DNA of 64,000 nucleotides from Microbacterium sp. SSM24 (GCF_025989145.1 NZ_JAPDNQ010000001.1:1798001-1862000); one strand, 5' to 3'; counted from the stretch's first letter, positions 48,237 through 57,567 are shown. A program made the numbers and translations. Notes: generated from the letters alone by a model not told the origin.

Positions 48237-48539
48237 GTGGCTGACATCGATGGAACGTGGGCGGTGGAGGTCGCGACGCTCGCGGGATCCCGACGGTTCG
48301 ACCTCACGCTGACGACGGAGGGCACGACACTCACCGGAACGGCGGTGGGCTCGACGGGGCCGGTGCCGATCCGCAGCGGCACCGCCGTCGGCGATACGGC
48401 GGAGTTCGTCCTCGAGCTCGCCGCCCCGCTGCCGATGTCGCTCGTCTTCGAGCTCCGCGTCATCGGCGACCGGGTCACCGGCACCGCGCAGTCCGGACCG
48501 TTCCCGCCCTCGAGCGTGCTGGGCACGCGCACCGGCTGA
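48237..48539 (+). CDS. Small beta-rich conserved hypothetical protein (100 aa)
   Basis: The GTG at 48237 has GGAGGGGG 7-14 bp upstream. The sequence is a run of short strands (DGTWAVEVATLAGSRRFDLTLTTEGTTLTGTAVG, AEFVLELAAPLPMSLVFELRVIGDRVTGTA), suggesting a small beta-barrel or lipocalin-like fold. The ending PFPPSSVLGTRTG recurs in actinobacterial homologues as I recall. No signal peptide. Function unknown. Confidence 0.65.
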   Translation: MADIDGTWAVEVATLAGSRRFDLTLTTEGTTLTGTAVGSTGPVPIRSGTAVGDTAEFVLELAAPLPMSLVFELRVIGDRVTGTAQSGPFPPSSVLGTRTG

Positions 48540-48623
48540 GTCCCGGCCAGTATCGTCGAGCCGTGCGATCTCCAGATCCCGGCCTCGTCGTGGCGGACGT
48601 CCGCCGATCCCCGGAGGCGCAGC

Positions 48624-50093
48624 ATGACTGATTCCGATCCGCGCGACCCGCGAGGCCTTGCCCCCGACGCTCCGCTGTTCGCCGCCTGGCTCCGGTACAC
48701 CGCGGATTCGCGTGCCGGCAGAATGCGACCCTTCAGCATCCCCGGACACAAGCATCGCCACGATCTCGTGGGCGACCTGGTGCAGGGTGACGTGCCGATG
48801 CTGGCCGGACTCGACACGATGAAGGAGAGCCTCGGTCTGCTGGCCGCCGCGGAGTCGCGTGCGGCCGAGGCGTGGGGAACGGACTGGGCGCGCCTCTCGG
48901 TCGGCGGCTCGACCCACGCCAACCAGGCGTCGGTGCTCGCGCTCGGCCGGCCGGGGCAGTCGGTCGTCGTCTCGCGCACGCTGCACCGCTCGGTGCTGCT
49001 GGGCATCGTGCTCGCCGGGCTCCGGCCGATCTGGGTCAATCCCGAGATCGACCCCGTGACCGGTCTTCCGGGTGCTCTCCCCGCAAGGGATGTCGCGACC
49101 GCCCTGGGCGAGAACCCGGACGCGTGCGGTGTGCTGGTCGGCGATCCGTCGTACGTCGGCACGCTGTCCGATATCGAGGCGCTCGCCGCCGCGGCGCATG
49201 ACGCCGGCGTGCCGCTCGTGGTGGATGCCGCGTGGGCGGCCTACTTCGGATTCTCGTCCCGCGTCCCGGCGAACGCGCTCGCCCGAGGGGCCGATGCCCT
49301 GATCACCAGCGCCCACAAGTCGCTGCCCGCGTGGAGCCAGGCCGCTCTGCTCCTTGCGCGCACCACGCGCTCGGGCGGGCTGCTCGACCCCGATCGCCTC
49401 GAGCGGGGGTTCGACGCATCCGCCACCACCAGCGCCGCCGGCGCGATCCTCGCCAGCGCCGACGCGTCGCGAGCGCTGCTGCAGCGCGACGGCGAGGAGC
49501 TCGTGGGGCGGCTGGTCGACCTCGTGGCCCGTGCGCGGACGGCGCTGTCGGCGATCGACGGCGTCGAGGTGCTCTCGGACCGTCCCGGAGACGGACTGGC
49601 CGTCGATCCGGCGAAGCTCGTCGTGCTGCTCGCCGGAACCGGCGCGCACGGCCATGCCATCGAGGACGATCTCCTCACGCACGGCATCACGGTCGAGATG
49701 GCCGACCGCGACGTGCTGGTGCCGCTGATCACGCTCGCCGACGATGAGGCCGGCGTCGATGCCCTCGTCGAGACGCTGACCGACGTGATCGCGCGTCACC
49801 GGGGCCGGCCGCGCTCCATCCGCCCGTCGGCCGCGTGGAGCGTGCGGGCCGAGACCGTCGTCGATCCGCGGGAGGCCTTCTTCGCGCCGCACGAGACGGT
49901 GGCGGTGGATGCTGCGACCGGCCGCGTCTGCGCCGAGCTCATCGCCCCCTACCCGCCCGGTGTGCCCGTGCTCGCACCGGGCGAGGCGATCTCCGCCGAG
50001 GCGCTCGCGGCGCTGCACGAGACCCGCGCCGACGGCGGGCGCATCGCCTACGCCGCCGATCCCTCCCTCGCGACGATCCAGGTCGTCGCCTAG
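48624..50093 (+). CDS. Orn/Lys/Arg decarboxylase family PLP enzyme
   Basis: 489 residues, fold-type I group III decarboxylase. PFSIPGHKHRHD near the N-terminus, VGGSTHANQASVLALGRPGQ, the PLP Asp in LVVDAAWAAYFGF, and the PLP lysine K232 in TSAHKSLPAWSQA. The C-terminal domain keeps ELIAPYPPGVPVLAPGE. Family members decarboxylate lysine, arginine or ornithine to polyamines in the cytoplasm. The short form without a wing domain is the Gram-positive type (SpeA/Cad-like); the substrate is not decided by sequence. GGAGG lies 6-10 bp before the ATG at 48624. It converges with HelR (27 bp). Confidence 0.85.
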   Translation: MTDSDPRDPRGLAPDAPLFAAWLRYTADSRAGRMRPFSIPGHKHRHDLVGDLVQGDVPMLAGLDTMKESLGLLAAAESRAAEAWGTDWARLSVGGSTHANQASVLALGRPGQSVVVSRTLHRSVLLGIVLAGLRPIWVNPEIDPVTGLPGALPARDVATALGENPDACGVLVGDPSYVGTLSDIEALAAAAHDAGVPLVVDAAWAAYFGFSSRVPANALARGADALITSAHKSLPAWSQAALLLARTTRSGGLLDPDRLERGFDASATTSAAGAILASADASRALLQRDGEELVGRLVDLVARARTALSAIDGVEVLSDRPGDGLAVDPAKLVVLLAGTGAHGHAIEDDLLTHGITVEMADRDVLVPLITLADDEAGVDALVETLTDVIARHRGRPRSIRPSAAWSVRAETVVDPREAFFAPHETVAVDAATGRVCAELIAPYPPGVPVLAPGEAISAEALAALHETRADGGRIAYAADPSLATIQVVA

Positions 50094-50120
50094 AGGTCCA
50101 CACCCGGCGCGAGGACGGCG

Positions 50121-52253
50121 TCACGTCAGCAGCACGAGCTCCTGCGTGGCCCGGGTCATCGAGACGTACCGGTCGACGGCGCCCTCGATGCCCGGCCCCA
50201 GCCGCTCGGGACCCACCAGGACCACGAGGTCGAATTCGAGGCCCTTCGCGGTCTGCGGGGTGAGCGAGCGCACCCGGGGGAGCTCCCGGAACGCTGCGTC
50301 GCCGATGACGCACGCCACGCCCTCCGGGTGCCGGGCCAGCCAGTCGGCGAGCATCTCGTCGCGAGCGGATGCCGCGCCCTGCCGCACCGGAACCCCGGTG
50401 CTGCGGATCGACTCCGGCACGTTCGCGTCGGGGAGCGCCGCACGGATCACCGGCTCGGCGGCCGCCATGACCTCGGCCGGAGTGCGGTAGTTCACCGTGA
50501 GCGAGGCGATCTCGATGCGCGAGAGCCCGGCGCGCTCGAGGCGCTCGGTCCACGTCTCGGCGAACCCGTGGCGCGCCTGGGCGCGGTCCCCGACGACGGT
50601 GAAGCTGCGCGACGGGCACCGGGTCAGCAGCATCCGCCATTCCGCGTCCGTCAGCTCCTGCGCCTCGTCGACGACGATGTGGCCGAACGGGCCGGTGAGG
50701 CGGTCCGGCCGCGCGGTGTCGTCCGCTCCGTCGAGGGAGTTCCGCGCGTCCTGTCCTCGGAGGATCGACATCACGGCCATCTCCGAATCGTCGGCGGCGA
50801 TGAGGTCGTCGCGCACGCGTTCGCGCACCTCGCGCTCGGCTTCCTGCTCGGCTTCCCGGCGCCGCCGCCGCGCTGCGGCGCCGGGGTCGCCGATGCGCAG
50901 CCGCGCCGCATCGAGCAGCGGGAGGTCGGCGTCGGTCCAGGCGTGGCCGTCGGCGCGCTGCAGCGCTGCGACCTCCGCGTCGTCGAGCCACGGCGCGCAG
51001 TGCCGCAGGTAGGAGGGGACGGTCCACAGGTCCGCGATCACGTTCGCCGGATCGAGCACGGGCCAGGCGCGGGCGATCGCGCGCATCAGCTCCTCGTGCT
51101 GCAGCAGCGCCCGGCGCAGCAGGTGCCTCGGCACCTCCTCGCCGTGCTGGTCGGCGATGATCTCGAGCACGGCCTCGCGGACCTCCTCGCGCGCATCGTT
51201 GTGCGGGGTGCCCGGCTCGGGCGCGGCGAAGGCCTCGGCCCAATCCGCCGGGTCGAGGACGGCATCCGCCCACGGCGTCTCGACGATCATCGACGCACGG
51301 GGAGCCTGCTGATGGTGCGCGACGGCCGTCTCGACGGCATCCACCATCGCCGCGGTCGCCTTGAGCGCGACGACCGCCGGATCGGCTTCGACGGATGCCG
51401 CGGAGCCCTCGGGCACGAGGTCGCGCAGCGTGCACAGCTCGACGCCGTCCTCGCCGAGTCCCGGAAGCACGTCCGAGACATAGGCGAGGTAGGGCCGATG
51501 CGGACCGACGACGAGCACACCGCCCCTGCCGCGGCTCAGTCGAGGATCCGAATACAGCAGGTAGGCCGCGCGATGCAGGGCGACCACGGTCTTGCCGGTG
51601 CCGGGGCCGCCGTCCACGACGAGCGCGCCCCGGGAGCCGGCGCGGATGATCGCGTCCTGATCCGCCTGGATGGTAGCGAGCACGTCGCGCATGCGCGGCG
51701 AGCGACTGGCGCCGAGGCTGGCGATGAACGCCGACTGGTCGTCGAGCGCAGCGCGGTCCTCGAGCCCGTCCGGAGTGAAGACCTCGTCCCAGTAGTCCGT
51801 GATGCGCCCACCCGTCCACCGGTACCGCCGACGCCGGGCGAGACCCATCGGATCGCCGTGGGTCGCGCCGAAGAAGGGCTCGGCCGCGGGGGAGCGCCAG
51901 TCGACCAGCAGACGGCGACCGTCGCGATCGGTCAGACCCAGACGCCCGATGTACACTGCCTCCTGTCCTTCCTCGACGATGTGCCCGAGGCAGATGTCGA
52001 GCCCGAACCGGCGCAGCGCCCGAAGGCGCGCGGTGAGCTGGTGCACCTCGAGATCGCGGTCGAGGGCGTCCTGGCCGCCGCCGATCGGACGCCGGCGCAC
52101 GTCGTCGAGACGCTGTGACGCGTCGGCGATCGACTCGCGCAGGCAGCGGTCGATCGCGGCGAAGCGCCGCTGGTCGGCGGCGATCAGCCGAGGTTCAGCC
52201 TTGGCGGACAGACGGTCGGGCAGGTCGAAGACGTCGGTGGCGACGGTGTTCAC
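50121..52253 (-). CDS. helR: RNA polymerase recycling motor ATPase HelR
   Basis: 710 residues. The N-terminal coiled arm region contains LEVHQLTARLRALRRFGLDICLG, then VDWRSPAAEPFFGATHGDPMGL. Superfamily 1 ATPase motifs: Walker A DGGPGTGKT near residue 215, Walker B VVDEAQELTDAEW, motif III VVGDRAQARHG, NYRTPAEV, and the final AKGLEFDLVVLVG and SMTRATQELVLLT. HelR displaces rifampicin from stalled RNA polymerase and recycles it, giving tolerance. The GTG at 52253 fits the family start. A rifampicin-associated element lies about 80 bp upstream (52332-52352), the expected regulatory signal for this gene. Confidence 0.93.
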   Translation of the reverse strand: MNTVATDVFDLPDRLSAKAEPRLIAADQRRFAAIDRCLRESIADASQRLDDVRRRPIGGGQDALDRDLEVHQLTARLRALRRFGLDICLGHIVEEGQEAVYIGRLGLTDRDGRRLLVDWRSPAAEPFFGATHGDPMGLARRRRYRWTGGRITDYWDEVFTPDGLEDRAALDDQSAFIASLGASRSPRMRDVLATIQADQDAIIRAGSRGALVVDGGPGTGKTVVALHRAAYLLYSDPRLSRGRGGVLVVGPHRPYLAYVSDVLPGLGEDGVELCTLRDLVPEGSAASVEADPAVVALKATAAMVDAVETAVAHHQQAPRASMIVETPWADAVLDPADWAEAFAAPEPGTPHNDAREEVREAVLEIIADQHGEEVPRHLLRRALLQHEELMRAIARAWPVLDPANVIADLWTVPSYLRHCAPWLDDAEVAALQRADGHAWTDADLPLLDAARLRIGDPGAAARRRRREAEQEAEREVRERVRDDLIAADDSEMAVMSILRGQDARNSLDGADDTARPDRLTGPFGHIVVDEAQELTDAEWRMLLTRCPSRSFTVVGDRAQARHGFAETWTERLERAGLSRIEIASLTVNYRTPAEVMAAAEPVIRAALPDANVPESIRSTGVPVRQGAASARDEMLADWLARHPEGVACVIGDAAFRELPRVRSLTPQTAKGLEFDLVVLVGPERLGPGIEGAVDRYVSMTRATQELVLLT

Positions 52254-52331
52254 GAGGAGGGCTCCGTTCCGGCGGGCGCGTGGTCGGCGGGGCGCGCGGG
52301 CGACCACGGCCGACCAGTATGCGCCCCGAGG

Positions 52332-52352
52332 GGGGCCTTGCGGCAAGGCCCC
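52332..52352 (-). promoter_or_regulatory. Rifampicin-associated element (RAE)
   Basis: The site contains GGGCCTTGCGGCAAGGCCC flanked by one more G and C. It is nearly identical to the 19-20 bp RAE consensus (GGGGCTTGCGGCAAGGCCCC) reported before rifampicin-resistance genes of actinobacteria. It is near-palindromic, so orientation is not critical. It lies 79 bp upstream of the HelR start codon. Confidence 0.85.
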
Positions 52353-52476
52353 CTGCCGCCGTTATCCTGGAAATGCGGGAGTGATCCGCGCCGACCGCGT
52401 CGACCACGCGCCCGCCGCTCGAGCCCGTCGCGTGCGTCCGCCGCGCCGGGACGTCGACCCCCGCACTGAGAGTCCC

Positions 52477-52538
52477 CGCGAGTCGCCAAGACACGCCGTA
52501 CCTCGTGTCGCGGCGTCGGCGTGTCTTGGCGACTCGCG
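52477..52538. repeat. Perfect 21-bp inverted repeat (large hairpin)
   Basis: The arm at 52477-52497, containing GAGTCGCCAAGACACGCC, is exactly reversed and complemented at 52518-52538, around a 20-base loop. It lies between the GAD terminator hairpin and the helR promoter. A 21-bp perfect stem is longer than a normal terminator and suggests a REP/MITE-like dispersed element; it would also stop read-through into helR. Confidence 0.85.
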
Positions 52539-52562
52539 CATCCTGGGCCCGGACACGTCGAA

Positions 52563-52594
52563 GCCCGGGCGCACCTCGCCTGTGCGGCCCGGGC
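52563..52594 (-). terminator. Terminator hairpin after the glutamate decarboxylase gene
   Basis: GCCCGGG-C-GCAC (52563-52574) pairs with GTGC-GG-CCCGGGC (52582-52594) with a small bulge and a seven-base loop. It lies 19 bp beyond the stop codon of the leftward decarboxylase gene. Confidence 0.55.
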
Positions 52595-52612
52595 CTCGAA
52601 CGGTCGTGCGGG

Positions 52613-54007
52613 TCAGTGGTGGAAGGTTCCGGCTTCCTCCTCCGTCATGGAGTTGACGATCGGGTGGGCGTCGAAGTGCGCGATCGCCGCACGGTAGTCG
52701 TCCATCAGGAGGGATGCCGCGTCACGGTCGAAGCCCTGACGGACGAGGATGCGCTGCACGGCGAGGTCTTCGCGGTCCTTCGGCATCGTGTACGCCGGCA
52801 CCTGCCAGCCGCGCGTGCGGAGCCGGTCGGCGAGGTCGAACAGGTTGAACGGATGCTCGACGCCCTCCTTGAGCTTCCAGGAGACGGCCGGGATCCCGTT
52901 CGGGGCGCTGCCGTCGGCGATGATGTCGAAGTGCCCGAGCTTGGAGATCTCCTCGGCGAGGTACATCGCGGTGTCGTGGCACGACATCTGCACCTTGCGG
53001 TACCCCTCGCGGCCGAGGCGCACGAAGTTGTAGTACTGCGCGACGATCTGCCCGCCGGGGCGTGAGAAGTTCAGCGCGAACGTCGGCATGTTGCCGCCGA
53101 GGTAGTTCACGTTGAAGATCAGGTCCTCGGGCAGGTCCGCGGCATCCCGCCACACCACCCAGCCGACGCCCAGGGGCGCCAGGCCGAACTTGTGACCGGA
53201 GGTGTTGATCGACTTCACACGCGGCAGCCGGAAGTCCCACACCAGCTCCGGCACGGTGAACGGGGCGAGGAAGCCGCCGCTCGCGCCGTCGACGTGGATC
53301 GGGATGTCGAGCCCGGTCTCCTCCTGCAGCTTGTCGAGCGCATCGCTCACCTCGTGCACCGGCTCGTACTGGCCCGTGAAGGTGACGCCGAGGGTCGGCA
53401 CGACGCCGATGGTGTTCTCGTCGACGCGCTTGATCACCTCGTCGGCGGTCATGATCAGGCGGTCGCCCTCCATGGGGATCTCGCGCAGCTCGACATCCCA
53501 GTACCGGGCGAACTTGTGCCAGCACACCTGGACGGGTCCGGTGATCAGGTTCGGCTTGTCGGTCGGCTTGCCCGCCTCCCGCTGACGGGCGCGCCAGTTC
53601 CACAGCAGCGCCATGCCGCCGAGCATCGCGGCCTCGCTCGAGCCCGTCGTCGACGTGCCGAGCGTGTTCGCGGCATCCGGCGAGTTCCACAGGTCGGCCA
53701 GGATGTGCACGCAGCGCGCCTCGATCTCGGCCGTCTGCGGGTACTCGTCCTTGTCGATCATGTTCTTGTCGAGGGTCTCGGCCATGATCGAGCGCACCTC
53801 GGGCTCGAGCCAGGTCTGGCAGAACGTCGCCAGGTTCTGGCGCGAGTTCCCGTCGAGCATCAGCTCATCGATCACGACCTGGTAGGCGTGGCGAGCCAGG
53901 TGCTCGTTCTGCGGCATCCGGTACTTCGGCAGGCTGACCGACAGGTCGGTCGAGGCGAAGACCTCGTCGAGCAGCTCGTCGCGGACATCATCCTTCTTAT
54001 GCAGCAT
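52613..54007 (-). CDS. gadB: Glutamate decarboxylase
   Basis: 464 residues, close to E. coli GadB (466). PLP lysine K273 in [13 protein letters not shown]; Asp D240 in [13 protein letters not shown]; substrate-site motif [18 protein letters not shown]. The extreme C-terminus FHH resembles the pH-dependent plug (ending HT) of GadB. It converts glutamate to GABA and CO2, consuming a cytoplasmic proton. The ATG at 54007 has AGGAACAC upstream. It lies 18 bp after the antiporter gene on the same strand, forming a complete acid-resistance pair. Confidence 0.95.
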   Translation of the reverse strand: MLHKKDDVRDELLDEVFASTDLSVSLPKYRMPQNEHLARHAYQVVIDELMLDGNSRQNLATFCQTWLEPEVRSIMAETLDKNMIDKDEYPQTAEIEARCVHILADLWNSPDAANTLGTSTTGSSEAAMLGGMALLWNWRARQREAGKPTDKPNLITGPVQVCWHKFARYWDVELREIPMEGDRLIMTADEVIKRVDENTIGVVPTLGVTFTGQYEPVHEVSDALDKLQEETGLDIPIHVDGASGGFLAPFTVPELVWDFRLPRVKSINTSGHKFGLAPLGVGWVVWRDAADLPEDLIFNVNYLGGNMPTFALNFSRPGGQIVAQYYNFVRLGREGYRKVQMSCHDTAMYLAEEISKLGHFDIIADGSAPNGIPAVSWKLKEGVEHPFNLFDLADRLRTRGWQVPAYTMPKDREDLAVQRILVRQGFDRDAASLLMDDYRAAIAHFDAHPIVNSMTEEEAGTFHH

Positions 54008-54025
54008 TTTCGTGTTCCTCCAGTG

Positions 54026-55507
54026 TCAGTTCGCGGTCTTCGGCTCGGGGGCGGCGTCGGTGGCGCCGGCCTCTTCATCGCTGTGCGTGTGGTCTTCGTC
54101 GGGATAGACCTTCCAGCTCTCCTTGCGGAACTTGTAGATGATGAACGGCCAGATGCCGAGGACGACGATGCCGCCCACGAGGATCAGCGTGTACGTCAGC
54201 TGGTCGATGCCGTTGCCCTCCGGCGCGACGAAGCCGATGAAGAACGCCAGCAGGCTCGCGAGGAACCCCACCCAGCCGATGAACGTCATGGCAGGAGTCC
54301 GGAACCCGCGCTTGACCTCGGGGTGCGAGCGCCGCAGCTTGAGCGCGGCGAGGAACATCATCATGTACATGATCAGGTAGAGCTGCACCGCCATCGCCGA
54401 GAAGATCCAGAAGACGCTCTGCACCGAGGGAACGACGGCGAACAGCACCGCGAGGATCGTGACGAGGATTCCCTGGATCACCATGATCGGCACCTGCATG
54501 CCGTTCTTGTTCGTCTCCTGCAGCTTGGGAGGCAGGTAGCCCTGGCGACCGACCAGCAGGAGACCCTTGCTCGGGCCGGGGATCCAGGTGACCACCGATG
54601 CCAGGATGCCGAACACGATCAGCAGCGCCATGACGGTCGTCATCCACGAAATGCCGAGCTGGCCGAAGAACACGTCGAACGCCTGCAGCACGCCCTGGGT
54701 CAGGTTGACGCTGGACGGCGAGACGCCGACGGAGATCGCGAGCGTCGGGAAGACGAAGACGATCAGGATGATGATCGACGCGAGCAGGATGGCCTTCGGG
54801 AACTGCTTGCCCGGCTTGTCCATCTCGTTGACGTGCACGGCGTTCATCTCCATGCCCGCGTACGAGAGGAAGTTGCTCACGATGAGCACGATGCTCGCGA
54901 TGCCGGTCCACGTCGGGAGCCACTGCGCCTCGGACACCGGCGGCAGCTCGGACTTGCCGCCTGAACTCAGGAACAGCAGCGCGAACACCACGAGGCCGAG
55001 CGACGGCACGATCGTGCCGGCGATGAAACCCCACTTGCTGACGCCGGCGAAGGACTTCACGCCGCCGAAGGCGATGAACGTCGACAGCCAGTAGACGACC
55101 AGGATGACGAGCCCGGTGAACAGGCCGTTGGACGCCAGGGCCGGGTTGAAGACGTACGCCAGCGCCGACGCGAAGAACGCCAGCTGTGCGGGGTACCACA
55201 CGACGTTCTGCATCCACTGCTGCCAGATCGCGCTGAAGCCGATCCGATCGCCGAAGGCCTCTCTGACCCAGACGAACACGCCGCCCTTCCAGCCGCTCGC
55301 GAGCTCCGCCGCGACGAGCGCGACGGGGACCATGAACACGATGGCGGGCAGGACGTACAGGAAGATCGATGCCCAGCCGTACCCGGCCATCGCCGGCAGG
55401 CCGCGCACGCTGGCGACCGCGGTGGCGATGAGGATCGCCATCGTGAACCAGCTCATACCGCTCGTCTTCGCGTGGATGGAAGTCGCCGGTCGTTTGACGT
55501 CGCTCAT
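54026..55507 (-). CDS. gadC: Glutamate:GABA antiporter (APC superfamily)
   Basis: 493 residues with about 12 membrane helices: SWFTMAILIATAVASVRGLPAMAGYG at the start (GadC signature), WQQWMQNVVWYPAQLAFF, FLSYAGMEMNAVHVNEM, WIPGPSKGLLLVGRQGYLPP. The C-terminal tail (KVYPDEDHTHSDEEAG) is acidic and His-containing, like the pH-gating C-plug of GadC. It exchanges external glutamate for GABA. The ATG at 55507 has GGACGGAG upstream. It is the first gene of the gad operon. No GadE- or GadX-like regulator is adjacent. Confidence 0.92.
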   Translation of the reverse strand: MSDVKRPATSIHAKTSGMSWFTMAILIATAVASVRGLPAMAGYGWASIFLYVLPAIVFMVPVALVAAELASGWKGGVFVWVREAFGDRIGFSAIWQQWMQNVVWYPAQLAFFASALAYVFNPALASNGLFTGLVILVVYWLSTFIAFGGVKSFAGVSKWGFIAGTIVPSLGLVVFALLFLSSGGKSELPPVSEAQWLPTWTGIASIVLIVSNFLSYAGMEMNAVHVNEMDKPGKQFPKAILLASIIILIVFVFPTLAISVGVSPSSVNLTQGVLQAFDVFFGQLGISWMTTVMALLIVFGILASVVTWIPGPSKGLLLVGRQGYLPPKLQETNKNGMQVPIMVIQGILVTILAVLFAVVPSVQSVFWIFSAMAVQLYLIMYMMMFLAALKLRRSHPEVKRGFRTPAMTFIGWVGFLASLLAFFIGFVAPEGNGIDQLTYTLILVGGIVVLGIWPFIIYKFRKESWKVYPDEDHTHSDEEAGATDAAPEPKTAN

Positions 55508-55677
55508 ACACATCTCCGTCCCTCGAGCCCTTTCGGGCACTGCCAGACACGCCGTGTCCGGGCAGCCAGGAGGGACGTCGGCGAGGTTTGGAGGCCAGAC
55601 TCTCGCGCCCGTCGCGGAGTGTCAACCCTCATCCCGGGTGATCCCGGGGGTGAGGGCACGGAGGACGGATGCCGCGA

Positions 55678-57063
55678 TCAGACGTACCCGAAGAGCGGCG
55701 GGAAGACCACCACGACGACCGTCGACCAGCCGAGGTAGACGGGTACGAAGCCGGTCTGCCAGCGCTCGAGGCGATCCCATCGGGTGCGCCCGAGCAGGAA
55801 CCGCAGCTGAAGCCAGGCCGCCCCGGCGAGGTTCGCGAGCAGAATCAGGTTGAGGCCGAGCGAGGCGAGCTTGTTGGGGCTCGCGCCGTACTCGGCGATG
55901 CGTCCGATCATCGCGATCAGCACCAGCAGGTCGACGAGGATCGCGGCCACCACCATCACGAGCTGGAGCCGGTCGAACCACGACGGCGGAGCCAGCGGGT
56001 CGCGTGCGGACATCGCATACAGCAGCAGACCCAGCACCACGACGAGGACCACGTCGAAGACGATGAGCAGATCGCGCTGCCCGAACATCTCCGGTGCGCC
56101 GTCGACCGGCTCGACGAGGCTGCCCTGCAGCAGCCCGGCGACGACGAACGCCAGGAGGAGCAGCGTGAAGAGCGGGGTGAACAGCTTCGTCAGCACGGGC
56201 GCGATGTTCTCGATGACGCTCTGCTTGGCCTCGACGAGCCATCCCGCGATGACCACCGCGCCGGCCAGCCCGCACGGGATCGCCCACTCCTCCACGAAGG
56301 CACTCGCGTCGAGGCCGATCGCCCCGAAGACCGCCATCGTCAGCCCGACGAGCACCCCTCCGCCCAGCGCGATGAGCACGAGGTAGACGAACCATTCGCC
56401 GGTGAACCGCACGAAGTCCATACGAGCGCTGCTCGAGCGCACATCGCCGTTCACGTACGCGATGCCCACCACGATCCACAGCGCGACGACGGCGTGGATC
56501 GCCGCGAGGGCGAGGGTGGCGGCATCCGTCCCGAAGGGATACAGGTTGAGCACGAGTGCGGCGGCGGCGAAGGGCGCGGCGACGGCGATCACCGTCGCCG
56601 TACGCGCGCGGCTGCGCACCAGGAAGTACGCGGCGAGGAACGGAAGGATGAGGAGCGAGAGGTTGCGCACGGAGAACTCGCCGCCGCCCGCGAAGCCGAC
56701 GCCGAAGAGTGCCGGGATCTTCACGGCCACGGCGGCCGCGACGGCGAGACCGACGGCGAGCGGGAGCGCCCGCGAACGGGACGACTCGGCGGCCGGCTCG
56801 TCGATCATGAGCTGCTTCCACAGGCGCTCGGAGTGCTCGCGCGCGAACTCGCGGGAGAGCTCGTCGATGCCGCCCATGCGCTTGACGGCGACGAGGAACG
56901 CTTCGTCGGGCGCGAGACCGGATGCCGCGAGCCGCTCGATCTGGTCGCGCAGGTGGTCCTCGAGCTCATCGACGTCGCGCCCGGCGATCGCATCGCGGCG
57001 GCCGACGTAGCCGCGCCAGGCGGCGATCTGCTCCTCGAGCTGGGGGTCGAGCTCGGCGCTCAT
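55678..57063 (-). CDS. Permease-prefix/DUF1700-like multi-span membrane protein
   Basis: 461 residues. The N-terminus DPQLEEQIAAWRGYVGRRDAIAGRDVDELEDHLRDQIERL is the permease-prefix/HAAS-like helical domain that accompanies PadR regulators. About ten hydrophobic helices follow (ALPLAVGLAVAAAVAVKIPALF through LGWSTVVVVVFPPLFG). Such proteins, paired with PadR, are thought to act in envelope stress or signalling; no catalytic motif is visible. The ATG at 57063 overlaps the PadR stop by 4 bp. Confidence 0.75.
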   Translation of the reverse strand: MSAELDPQLEEQIAAWRGYVGRRDAIAGRDVDELEDHLRDQIERLAASGLAPDEAFLVAVKRMGGIDELSREFAREHSERLWKQLMIDEPAAESSRSRALPLAVGLAVAAAVAVKIPALFGVGFAGGGEFSVRNLSLLILPFLAAYFLVRSRARTATVIAVAAPFAAAALVLNLYPFGTDAATLALAAIHAVVALWIVVGIAYVNGDVRSSSARMDFVRFTGEWFVYLVLIALGGGVLVGLTMAVFGAIGLDASAFVEEWAIPCGLAGAVVIAGWLVEAKQSVIENIAPVLTKLFTPLFTLLLLAFVVAGLLQGSLVEPVDGAPEMFGQRDLLIVFDVVLVVVLGLLLYAMSARDPLAPPSWFDRLQLVMVVAAILVDLLVLIAMIGRIAEYGASPNKLASLGLNLILLANLAGAAWLQLRFLLGRTRWDRLERWQTGFVPVYLGWSTVVVVVFPPLFGYV

Positions 57064-57431
57064 GCCGGCACCCCTCCGAGCGTGAAGGGGCTCCGCCCGC
57101 CGTCGCGGTCCGCCCACACCTGCTGCAGCGCAGCGCTCACGACCGTCCACTGCCGGTGCTGTTCCGCGAAGGCGGCAGCGCCGTCGGCGCTGAGCCGGTA
57201 GTGCTTGCGTGGGCGACCGGTGGGCGAGGCGCCCCACGTCGCTTCGACGTGTCCGAGCCTTTCCAGCCGGTGGAGGAGGGGGTACAGCATCCCGTCGCTC
57301 CATTCGAGCTCTCCGTCGGAGAGCTCGCTCACGCGCTGCAGGATCGCGTAGCCGTACGACTCGCCGTCGGCGAGGATGCCGAGCACCATCGGGGTCGCGG
57401 CCGCCGCCACCAGGTCTTTGCCGATCTTCAC
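57060..57431 (-). CDS. PadR-family transcriptional regulator
   Basis: 123 residues. PadR winged helix: TPMVLGILADGESYGYAILQRVSELSDGELEWSDGMLYPLLHRLERLGHVEATW, with the wing GRPRKHYRLSADGAAAF. It is co-translated with the membrane protein that follows. It probably represses its own operon through the paired TACCT/AGGTA and GTACAT/ATGTAC inverted repeats just upstream (57444-57480). Confidence 0.92.
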   Translation of the reverse strand: MKIGKDLVAAAATPMVLGILADGESYGYAILQRVSELSDGELEWSDGMLYPLLHRLERLGHVEATWGASPTGRPRKHYRLSADGAAAFAEQHRQWTVVSAALQQVWADRDGGRSPFTLGGVPA

Positions 57432-57443
57432 GCCGTCACTCTA

Positions 57444-57480
57444 TACCTAGAACAGCAAGGTACATAGAGCTGCAATGTAC
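57444..57480 (-). promoter_or_regulatory. Two inverted repeats, PadR operator candidates
   Basis: TACCT (57444-57448) with AGGTA (57458-57462), 9-bp gap, and GTACAT (57460-57465) with ATGTAC (57475-57480), 9-bp gap. The repeats share the 5'-AGGTACAT block. PadR proteins bind ATGT-N8-ACAT-like sites as I recall, so these fit in style. They lie 13-49 bp before the PadR start codon. Confidence 0.6.
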
Positions 57481-57567
57481 GTACGGTTCTGCGGAGATCC
57501 GCCGTTCGACGGACGCGCTGGAACAGTGCGGTCCTGAGAAGCCGCGATCTCCGCCGAACTGCGGAGG

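Noticed and set aside
48111..50018. 635-codon minus-strand frame opposite the PLP decarboxylase gene
   Set aside because: Arg/Gly/Asp-rich composition, no domain; the plus-strand decarboxylase has all catalytic motifs.
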